The translations under genes and the position numbers were made by a program. Shown piece after piece: positions 44,867 through 55,200 of a stretch of 64,000 nucleotides of DNA; the first letter of the stretch is position 1, and each line of letters opens with the position of its first letter. Where the stretch lies: contig OZ038321.1 in the NCBI GenBank assembly GCA_964035795.1, positions 18,541,209 to 18,605,208 on the forward strand, written 5' to 3'. The DNA comes from Pterobdella sp. o SKG-2022. Its lineage: Eukaryota; Annelida; Clitellata; Hirudinida; Piscicolidae. The notes under the pieces are model-generated. The model searched no databases and was not told the DNA's origin. It worked only from the letters and a program-made list of their open reading frames with translations.

Positions 44867-47099
44867 GTGAACATGTTTTAAAGTCATTTATTTCCTTTGT
44901 TGAATATATATTTTTTTATATAATCAAATGTTTCTATGATCGTATGCAATAGAGAGGCGTCATTGAAACTAGTTAAAAAAAGCCTTTGAAAGAGATAAAT
45001 TTGAAAAAAATTACATATCAATTTAAAATTCAAGTCCCGCCTTATTTTACTTCATAACTTTTCGTAAGCCGGTTTACATAATGTGGTAAAAATTTGACTC
45101 AAACTTTAAAAGCGTTTTATTCAAAACAAGTCAAAGCTTCAAAATAGAACCAGTTCAGTTTGCAACGTGCAGCAATACGAAAAAATCACAAAATCCAGAT
45201 TCTATGCCGATTCTGAAAAGGTGTGAGGCTTCACGCCACAAAAAAAATGAGCTTGATTAAGTTATCCAAGGAAACAACATGCATTGAATGTGGATTTGCC
45301 AGTCATCAATGTGGCAGTCAGCGCTTCAGAAGTTTAGCTTCTGGCACTAGGGATGATAAGAATAAACCATTTTGCGCAGTCTATACTAAAAAGATTCAAG
45401 ATTCTGGATTGAATGTTGTAGCAATAATTGATTAATCAAAATGTAAAGTACTTTAGGGAATTACTAATTGAAATCTTTTGAATTTGATAATCTAAAAAGT
45501 TCTATAATTTTGATCTTTTTTCAATAAAATGAAACACGGTAAATTATGGGAAAGATTAACAAAAATTACAATAAGAAAAACAAATATGAGATTTTTAATT
45601 TATCATCAAAAGTTGGGTTATCTTCCACGTTTTAAAGTGATCCAGAAATATTATCAATAGAGATTTAAAAAAACAAAGCAATTCTTTAAGATACTATCTT
45701 TCAGCGTAGTATTTCAAACATGAAAACGAAAAAGAAATTTATTGAGTTTTTTTCAAGTTGTTTGAAAGTATCCCAGAACAATTATAGAACTTTTTTCGTA
45801 AACAAAAGGTTTTCCATGTGAAAAAAAAAACAGAAAAATTTTTTTAAATTTTTTTACACATATTCAGTTTAGTTTAAATAGAGTCATCATGAAGCTTTTT
45901 CTCTTTGTATATCGAAACTTTCCATGAATAAAAAGTATTTCTATTTAATATTTCATGTAAATTAGTTAAAAAAAAACACAAGAAGTAAAAAATTATTTTT
46001 AAAATCTGGGCATTAATATTGCTTTGCTACTTAATTTTTTGCATGGTAAACATAAAAAATGAATATTTGAAAAAGTGGAATGCCTATAAATATAATGTTG
46101 CCTTAATCTGTCTATAAAAATTACAACTTAGTGCATAATGGTAATCTTCGATCTACTTTGAATATTTTAGCCTTAAAATTATTTTTAAAACCTTTCACAA
46201 AATATCGAAAAAAATTTTTTGTTTGAATATAAAAACAAATTTGAATAAAATCAAAAAAATCATGAAGAGTATTTACTAAATCAGGCTGGTAGAATATTCA
46301 TTTTATCAAAGCGTTTGAGAATTTTTTCGAACAAAAGTTTTATCATCTTGGAACTTTGCTCCAATATTTTTCAGCCAATGAATGTATTTCGTTGAAGCAA
46401 AAACATTTCGAACCTAAAGTAAACTTAACAGTTTGGCGGTCAGAATTTTCACATGCATTTATTCGATATGGCGTGCTTTGGTAAATAAAACAATAATAAA
46501 ATAACTCAAAAAAGCTTTTATTATAATTGCAACTCACACAATAGAAATAAAAATCCAACCATAATTTGAACCACGTTAACTTCATTCTTTCCCACTCTAG
46601 TTCGTAATGTCATATGCAAGCAAGTTCTCATAACTTTGCAACAACCATTTGAACATTATTGAGTTTTTAAACTATTTTTGATTTCTGTGTGCCATATATA
46701 ATTTCAAAAATCAGTTTTTTTGAATTCTTTCAAAAGAAATTTTCTAGACAATTCGAAGTTTACAAAATTATCAGTCTCTAAGCGCAAAGGTAACTTTTAT
46801 TCCTTCAAACTCAAATTGAGTTCAGATCTCACAACTTTCAAAGCAATCTTTGCATTATCGGCTGCTATCATATAGACCGTCCAATTTCGAATTAAAAATG
46901 AAGGAATTCAAAACAAATCATATTAAAGATTTTTAGAAACTTTAGTCTTGTATTTGTAAGTTGTTGGATTCAAGCATAATTTGGTGGGTAAGTTTTGCCG
47001 CAGTATAGATGAATGGTTTTTAAAGAAGTTAATGTAGTTTTAAATTTTTATTTTGAATAAGAATGCTAATCTTTTTTTAATCAAAACCAAATTTGTGTC

Positions 47100-47170
47100 T
47101 TTGATAATGGAAGTTCAATTTACGAAAAGCTTTTTGAACTTCAGTAAACTTCCAAAAGTGTTTTCATTTT
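47100..47170 (+). repeat. Fragment of the foldback repeat family
   Basis: Contains ctttgataatggaagttcaa, tttacgaaaagcttt and cttccaaaagtgttttcatt in the same order as the 13.1-kb element (tttgataatgtgagttcatc, ttacgaaaagcttt, ctcctaaaagtgttatcatt). Confidence 0.6.
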
Positions 47171-47349
47171 AAAAATGTGTGTTAAGCTTGAAATAGCCTT
47201 ACTGAAGTATACCGTTTTTTATAAATGCTATCAAACAACTGTTCAAAATTTGTTAATTTACCATATTTCCAAATTTCACGTTGATTTCCGAGATACAAAA
47301 CCTTTCATAAAACATCAAAACTAGTTATAATGTTCCATAAGTATATCCT

Positions 47350-47823
47350 ATTCATTATTATTATTAAAATTTTTCAGAGCACAATATACAAAAAAATTTG
47401 CTACAGAGGCGATTAAATAATTTTGGAAAGTTATGGATAAAGTTGTTCATGATATAAATGAGTTTGCAAAAGTTTGCAAAAACTTTTGAATAAAGGAAAT
47501 GAGTGCAAGTTAGACCGAAAAGAATTCCACAGACGTTGGGCATGGGGAAAGAAAGAGCGACTTATAAACAAGCTTGAGGAAACAGGCTGTTGAAGCTGGA
47601 GACCAGAATGCAAGGACCTGGGTGGTTGATTGGTGCGCCTAATAAACAAAAGATCAAAAAGATAGGCAGGTTGTTTGAGCTTAAAAATGCAGGCAATAAG
47701 CAAAAAAAATTTAGACTTGCCTCTTTGGGAGACTGGTAACCAGTGCAAATGATCAAAACACTCACTGGAAGAGCTATAGTAATTAGCCTGAAAAACCGTT
47801 TTGGTTGTTATTAAAAGTGGCAA
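47350..47823 (-). mobile_element. 3' end of a CR1/L2-like LINE
   Basis: The minus frame 47823-47431 (130 aa) reads HLHWLPVSQRG, then KLKQPAYLFDLLFIRRTNQP, then SRSFFPHAQRLWNSFRSNLH and a Leu-rich end LLQTHLYHEQLYP. This is the canonical C-terminal segment of CR1/L2 RT proteins (LHWLPV..R; RLWNSLP). A 3' UTR with cgcctctgtagc and an (aat)n tail follows at about 47355. It is the longest of the three copies. No stop codon interrupts the 130 codons, but the RT catalytic core is missing. Confidence 0.85.
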
Positions 47824-49216
47824 TTTAAACTGTCATCCGCAAAAAATTAATTCATGGAATAATTCCAACATGTTAATTCTAACCACATTTTGTTAAAACT
47901 TATTTCAATTAACAAAAATTCATTTTGTCACACCCATCAAAATTTTTTTGATTTTTACAAATTTAATTTTTTTAGAAACATTTTAATACGAAGTACTTTT
48001 CAGAATTTCATACGTCAAAAATAAAATCTCTTTCAAAAATTCATTAAAGCAGCAAAACTCCATAGTTTTTACTGAATTTCGCTAAATTATGAAAAGTTTC
48101 ATGGTAAACTTACCAAAAAAAATATCTCTTTTCTGTTTCAATAAATGCACGTAAAAGCTCATAATGAGCATTTTGAAAGGAAAGTCCGTATAGAATATTC
48201 CCATCAATGCTTTCGCAGAAATTAAATTTACAACACTTTAAACAATCGTTTTATTACGAAATTGAATAATATCAAATACGATAATTTCTATTAGTTTTGT
48301 TGTAGAACCACATTGACCTCGATTTGATTCGATTAATTATAGGCTCGATTATTTTCAGAATTCATTCAACTTCATAAAAACTTAAATTGAATAAATGGTA
48401 AAATCATCAGTTGCGTTAAGAGAATAAACCTAAAAAATACCAAATAAACAACCTTAATAACTAAACTTTATACCACCCATTTATAAACTGAATTGAAACT
48501 TGATATTGACTAAGCACTTTGGTTACAAGAGAGTTGCAATGAGCGATCTTGAGTTTTTATCTGCAGTCTTCATGCTTCCTTTATCTTCAAGGCCTCCTTT
48601 CTCAAAATGTCAAAGATTTTTTTTTACACAAAATGAGAAAATTTTTTTAAATTATTCATTTTTTCTGTGAAAATGTCAAAGCGTTGTATTATTGCTTTTT
48701 TGTATGATACAAACTATACTTGTTGGAAATTTATTCAGATATTTATGATAAAAATCTTTGAAAAAATTTTGTTTTAAACTGTTTTATTAATAACTCAAAA
48801 GTGACTTATAATTTTTCCAAGTTCTGTAAAATATAATAATTTCAAAGTAACAGTTTGAAAAAGTTTCAGTTTCAGTTTTCAGACATTTTGACATTTTAAT
48901 GTCATGGTTTCCATTTGATCATTACCTGATACAATTAGGAGTTTTCCCATTGTTTTATATAAAAATTTAAAACATTTTAAAATTTCAAATTTTCAAATTC
49001 TGAAAATTTATCTAAAAAACATGCCTCATATCATCAATTACAAAAAGTTTTTGAAATCTTTTTTAGTACACGATGCATTCATCAGAGTGTTTGCTTCATC
49101 CAAGGAACTCAGATTAAAAGATTCGTTAAAAAAATTTTTTTCATCTTACTTATTGTTTTTTAAAAATTTAGAAACTTAAACTTAACATAAAATATTGAAT
49201 TTCGTCAAAAAAACCT

Positions 49217-49486
49217 CGTAAGAGTCAAAATGTAAAAGAACAAAAAGTGAAACTAGACCGAAAATGAAAGAGCAATGGAATATGCTTGAAAGCTGTTTGA
49301 AATATGTAGTAAGATTTGATGGATCGATAAGAAGAGTGTTTGAGAGGTTTTATCGATGAGCAGAAAAAACCAAATGATGAATGGATGGAGCTGAAATGGT
49401 GTTCTAAACATTCAGTGGTTGCAATAGCTTCATGCGATGAATATCATGTGAAAAGTTGCCAACTTTTTGCAAGATTGATTATTTAA
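49217..49486 (+). pseudogene. Frameshifted transposase relic, possibly hAT-like (DUF4371 type)
   Basis: One frame reads KMKEQWNMLESCLKYVVRFD then GSIRRVFERFYR and stops. The overlapping +1 frame continues LRGFIDEQKKPNDEWMELKW, CSKHSVVAIASCDEYHVKSC and QLFARLII to a TAA. The segment 'L.YV.RFDGSIR..F..F(I/Y)D' resembles the 'RYVD.DG.IRE.FLGF' block of hAT-like/ZMYM-related proteins. A single frameshift near 49331-49350 explains the break. The family assignment is from remembered motif shape and is tentative. Confidence 0.4.
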
Positions 49487-49986
49487 AATTCATTAAATCT
49501 ATTTTTATTCAATTGTTTCATGTTTCAGAAAAAATCACTAGCTATTTATTTTATCATTTTATTTGAAATAGTTATAAACTTCATATTTTTAAGTCTATTA
49601 GTTAGATATGTTAGCAGTAGTGTGAAATTCTTCAACAGTACATAGTATTCCTCATTTCTTGCAACAAATTATTACCACCACTACTTCAAGTCTTGAAAGA
49701 ACTTAAGTAGAATATGATAATATAATACAGAAGCATTTAGGATTCCAATGTTAGAGAGTGAAGGTAACTGGTGGCAAATGTTTGATATAGATCTCATGGC
49801 TGCTGCGGCATTAATCATGTTCCCAATATGATTTTTCCTCCCATCCACTACTATTTTTAAGCAATTCATTAAAATATCTTTTTAAAATATAATTGAACAC
49901 TTGCCTTATTTGGAAATCTTTTTTCCACTTAACATGGTAAATTAACTTAATAATTTTTGAAACAAAAACTTTGAAAAAATTTTCAG

Positions 49987-50156
49987 TGATATTTTTTATT
50001 ATCTATTTATTGTCAATTCAGTACACAAGATGCAAAATGTTTCCTATTGATGAAAGCGAAGATAATCAAAACAACTTATGGTGCTGCATTTATTTCTGTG
50101 TTGCCACAGAGGATTTTGGTTGCCACAAGCCTTCTCGCCACTTTACCTCTTTGTAA
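49987..50156 (+). CDS. Candidate exon for a small Cys-rich secreted peptide
   Basis: After the acceptor aaattttcag the frame enters in phase 1 and runs to TAA at 50154-50156. It has a hydrophobic stretch (IFFIIYLLSIQYTRC) followed by a mature-like part with five cysteines (CKMFPIDESEDNQ, then LWCCIYFCVATEDFGCHKPS). AATAAA occurs at 50289-50294. The first exon supplying the ATG was not found. It would be nested, same strand, within an Ig-gene intron. The alternative is chance. Confidence 0.3.
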
Positions 50157-50204
50157 ATGTTCACAAACTTTTTTTTTATATAAGCGTTTTGTTTGCTAAA
50201 TTAT

Positions 50205-50290
50205 AGCGATACGGGTTGCTAGGCGAACACCAGGGTTCGAAGACATAACTCTTGGCTTCAAGACAAAGCTCTTTACCTTCAAGCCCCTAA
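50205..50290 (-). mobile_element. Possible tRNA-derived SINE head
   Basis: Reverse complement reads ggggcttgaaggtaaagagc, tttgtcttgaagccaagagt and tatgtcttcgaaccctggtg. The spacing resembles tRNA A and B boxes (B-box-like cttcgaaccc) with an anticodon-loop-like cttgaag, but the stems pair poorly. It is too degraded to be a functional tRNA. Confidence 0.3.
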
Positions 50291-52038
50291 TAAAAAATGT
50301 ATCGGTTGAAGTTTATTTGTGCAAACTAATGTTTCATAAACATACACTTTATTGGTCTTGTATGATCTTATTGCAGATTTTATTTTTCTATCTCTTTTAT
50401 TTTCACTCAGTTTTTGTTCATTCAAGTTGAATAAATAATAAATTGCTTTAATATCATAGTATACTTCAAAAGAATAATATGAGCATTACAGCCTCTTTTA
50501 TCACAGTTTTCATTTTTTTCGTTTTCAATATACAAGTTCCAAAAAGAATTCAATTTTGAAAACTATACTTTCAAGAGGATTGTTGAAAAAAAATATTTTT
50601 TTTCACTGGTGTATGAACAAATTTTAAAATTTATTTTTCATCAAAATAATATATGAAACATATATAAAACCACTATTTTATATATTTTTCAAGAGTTTCA
50701 AAATAAATTCATTTACATTGCTCAAAAAAAAGTCAACACTTTTATAATGAAATAAAAAGAAGCTCGAATTAACGAAAAATAAAAGTTAGGTTTTTAACTC
50801 AAAAATTACTTTTTATTTTTTAAACGAACTCTATTATCATTGTAAATAAAAATGAAAATATATAACTAATTTTTAGAGTTCCATTAAATTATTCAATATT
50901 CAAATTACATTAAGTCTCATTTTTTTTGGAAGCCTTAATGAGATTTATGGTTTTGGTTATGTTTTTAAGCCTCATGCAACCTAAATTTTAGTTTCCAGTT
51001 ACATTAATGGGAAAATTTCTTACAAATCAAATGTTTTGTTTTAAAATTTGCTATCATAAAACGTTCTAAAGAAAATTAAAAGATTTTTTTATAGGGATGT
51101 ATGTGCGGTAACGTTTTCTAGTTTATTTGGCCATTTTCATTTTTTCAAAAACTTGTCGTTAATTTTCTTGAGTTGTTATGAAAGTATAATTTTATAACAA
51201 GCTTCACAAATTTTTTCTTTAGAAAGATCACATTACAAGTATCATGTTTTTTCACCTCATATAAGAGAAAATTTTCAACGTTTTATGATCAATGGTCATT
51301 TGAAACCCAAAAAAAGTAAATGTGATTCAAGCCAAAGAGATGTATTTCACAACTGGAAAATAGCTAAAAAAAATTGCTCTATTGTGTATTGCCTCGCAAG
51401 TTTATTGAAACTTTCATCTGTTTCACTTTTTGTCTGTTTTTTGTTGCTTTTTTCCAAGTCATATTCAAATTTTCAACTGCAGACTATTATTTTAGAATTT
51501 TTTAAAATTTATCTTTTTATCAACTTTTAAAAGAAACATAAAACTTTTGAATGTAAAAATAAAAATTCTTCTAGCTTTTATAACTTTTTAATGCAAGCTT
51601 TCTTTTGCTTAAAATGTCTGCAAAATCTTCAACCTCACTGAATTTTTTGGAGTTTTCAGTATTTTCTTTTAAAAATAAAAAAATTTCAACTTCTGTCTTC
51701 CCAACAAAAATCCATTCAGAATTTTTCCTGTTTTGATTACATGTTTCGTAAATGGACAACACGGTATTAAGCAATGAGGTATTTAATGAAATTGTGATTA
51801 CATGAGCTGCTGTTTTCGATAATTATTTGATCAGAAATAATGTTTCGTAATTATTAATTGAAATTTTTTTTTGGCTTTTTTATTTTTTTGTTATCTGTGA
51901 TACCCATGTTGGTAGCCCAAAATTTCAAATAAGAATTTTATTCAAGTTTTCTCTGAACAAACAATAATTTGTTTTACACCAAAATCATTTACATCAAGAT
52001 AATGTTTTTTCAATAAAATGAAATCTTCATTCTTTCAG

Positions 52039-52229
52039 GTTTTTAAAAACAAAACAAAAAGACACAGGCTTCTACAAATGTTCCACTTTATGTCTTGAGC
52101 AACACAAGCATCTATATGACTACCAGGATTCCGAGCAAATTAGACCTCCTAATAGACATAACGACGTGAAAGCTGGTGATCAACTACAATGCTTGCAAAA
52201 GGAAGTTTATACATATCTACACGTAAACA
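52039..52229 (+). CDS. Ig-domain exon 2 of the secreted Ig gene
   Basis: The acceptor cattctttcag leads straight into FLKTKQKDTGFYKC, the E-F segment with the D.G.Y.C signature that closes the Ig disulfide with the Cys in the previous exon. The region after the F-strand Cys is unusually long: STLCLEQHKHLYDYQD, RPPNRHNDVKAGDQLQC, then a G-strand-like KEVYTYLHVN, so it adds two further Cys in an extended F-G loop. It ends after one base of the next codon (aaca|gtgagt), a phase-1 border typical of Ig modules. Three residue-level features (W, D.G.Y.C, phase) agree that 44176-44866 and this exon encode a single V/I-type domain. Confidence 0.85.
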
Positions 52230-55200
52230 GTGAGTAAACTTTCATCTCTTGTATGAGGGTTTTGTAAGTTGTTTTAAGTTCAAATGTTAGTAATTTTTAT
52301 GACATTTTTCAGTTCATAATGTTAGTAGCATTTCAATTTGCAAAATAAATAACTTTCTTTGAACCTTTCAAACTTTATTGATTTTATAAAACAAATTGAA
52401 GATGAAGTGAACAGATAAATATTTCTGTTCGGTTTTTTATGAGTATATATTTGAAAAAAATACTCAATAAAGATCCCAAATAGCTGTTCTAAGCTGGAAT
52501 GTTTCTTTAGTTTGTAAGGACGTTATAGATTAAAAACTTAATTCTAGCCTCGAACACACAGCTAATATAGCGTCATCCCAAACGAAAAATTTGAAGAAAT
52601 TTTAAAAACATTTGTTTTTTGCTACAAAATATAAAACTCCATGGCGTCGATGAATATAATGTCTATAAAGTAAAATTCGCTCCACTCAATAAATCATGGA
52701 AACTTCAATGGAAGTTGTGTAGTTGCAAACTTCTCGAGAGTGGACGTGTGAAAATGATGAATTTTGAATAATTGTTTCCTATGATGTTTTATTTTTGATC
52801 CAAGACACTAGAAATGATGACTTTTACTTCTTTAGTTCAAAATATATGTTTTATTTTTTCTAATTTATATTTAATTTATTGCCAAAGTTTCGAGATAATG
52901 TCAAAAATTATATTGGTTCACTACATATGAATCATAAAAATTATTAAATAAAATTTAATTAATCAGTTATGAAGAATGGTTATGTACATTTTGGGTTTTA
53001 TATATTGCCCTTAATTTCCATATACAAGTTTTTATATATTTGTTCTTAAAGTTGAAACTAGAATAGGATAGTTAAATTTTATTCTAAAACTGAATTGAAT
53101 ATCTTTATTAAGAGAGAAATATGTAGTGGAGATTACCTTTTAGAAGAGAAAAATAAAAATTTGTAAAGCAAGTTGAAAGTAAAATCCGTATAAATTATAT
53201 TAAATACGGAAAATGAAAACCTGGAAACACTAAAACTGAAAAAGCAATAAGTTTATGATGTATGGGAAAAGTTCCTCAACCAATCAAACAAAAGCATAAA
53301 TACTTATGCATGAATTATTGGAAAGCTAGGTTCAAAAATCAAATGGAAAAAAAGGGATTGAATCTATAAAAACAACAAAAATTAGAATTGCATATTCCAA
53401 AGAACTAAGCTTGTCTTTAGTCTATACGCATACCTCTGCGTTTGGAGCTTATCCCACAAAATGACTATTCTTCATCTCAAATTTAGTCAACTACGAAAAA
53501 AATAATAGAAAAAATAAAAAAAATCGAAGTTAAAACAACTATTTCTTATTGCTTTTAAATAATTTAACAAAAACTTCAAAATTAACGATGAGCTTTTAAA
53601 AAACACTAGAATAAATTTAACTGCAAAACTAAACTTCAAAAATTAGAATAAAAGAATTCTAAAAAATGCAATATATAAATTGAGCTACATAAAAAAATGA
53701 TTCAAAAATCATTCACACCAAAAAGCCCTAACCTCGTCAAATTTCTGGTAGTTCTATGCTGAAATTTGGCATTATGTGGACTGAAAAACTTCTTGAATCC
53801 CCAACGATCCCATGAAAGAAACACCGTAAATACTTAAAAACATCGGCGAAATATAAAATTTGAAAACGGCGATTAACTTTTTATGTATATGTTCCACTAA
53901 GGTTTTTAACTCAAAGAAAAAATCCAACTTTTTAAAAGATTTGCCATATTTTCACTCAAAGATTTAAAACCACATTGATGCCACAATAGTATAGTTTCCA
54001 TATTGTTTATTAGATATTGTTCATTAATTCTTTATTTTTTTAGCAAAACCACGATTTTGATACCTGAAAGTGTCATAAAAAGTTAATAGCACCAGCACCT
54101 GACCAATAAATCCAGTTTGCAATGATTGCCCGTTTCTTTAGTGCCACCTTAATAAACTCTCTTGGGTTAACACCGCAATAATCATATTTGCAGATTTATG
54201 GTCGTTTTTGTTGTTTTGTCTTTTGTTTCAGTTTCCTTGTGTCATTATTCGCTTAAAAATTCGATTATTATTGACGTTATAAAGATATTGGAACTGAATT
54301 GTTAGCATTTAGTATGGGTGTGCTAAAGTACCATATCGAAAACATTAAAGTGCCTTTCCGTTTGAATTGGGTGTTCACAAAATTTATATTATACTTACAC
54401 CTTTTTAACCACATTCTTACACTTATGGAAATAATACAGTAGAAAATTATCTGTTTACATTCATAAGGGCTTTTTCTTTATGAAACTTTCTATAATGTTT
54501 GCATGTTTTTAGAGAGGAATTAAAATTGAAATTATTTCAGTTCTAAATCTTGTTTGAACAATTTAAAAAACCATTCAAAATGATAGATTGAAAAATATAG
54601 TTCCGTTATCGGAGAAATTTTTGGAAACTTTCATAAAGCGTTAAGTTGTCGAAAGTTTTTTAAAACATGCTGAGAATATTTAAAGACAAAATTGGACTTT
54701 TATGATTGTGTATCACTGTGTTCGGATACTGAAGTATAAAGATGGTTTTTTAATGTAATTCACAAGAATCATTAATTATGTATAACGTTGACATTGACAA
54801 AATGGTTTTTATTTGATGAAAACCATGGCAAAAGTTTGAAACTGTTTAAGGTTGGAATTTAAAAAGTCAGAATGTAGTAACAGTGAAGTAATGTTCAAAA
54901 TTAAATATCCAAGATTATATTTAAGTTTTAAACTAAGTATATGAATATATTATATTCGAAGTTACTTGCCATTAATATTATGGAGACGTACAGTAAATTG
55001 AAGCTTAGATCAAATTCAGCCTTCTCAATCAAATTTGATGGCGTTATAATAATAAACTCCCAAGGTGATTTATCGTTGTTGATCATCGAGTCGTCAATTG
55101 TTTTTGCTCATGATTGTAATCGTCGAAAGCCATTGTAATCGTAGTCGTTCATTTTTAGCATGCTGTAATCAAGCAGTGAATGCTAGTTGAAATTCTTGTG

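Larger units (their letters stand above)
44867..52038. other. Intron of the Ig gene (7.2 kb) with nested elements
   Basis: Splits the Ig domain between its E-strand halves in phase 2. It contains a foldback fragment (45052-45090 minus), a CR1/L2 LINE end (47350-47823), a hAT-like relic (49217-49486), and a Cys-rich peptide exon candidate (49987-50156). The 70-aa frame at 45223-45435 (CIECGFASHQCGS) has protein-like composition but no recognisable family. The remainder is AT-rich. Confidence 0.5.

Noticed and set aside
45223..45435. Zinc-finger-like 70-aa ORF (CIECGFASHQCGS)
   Set aside because: Two Cys pairs but no known zinc-ribbon or knuckle spacing and no further support; left as unexplained sequence in the intron.
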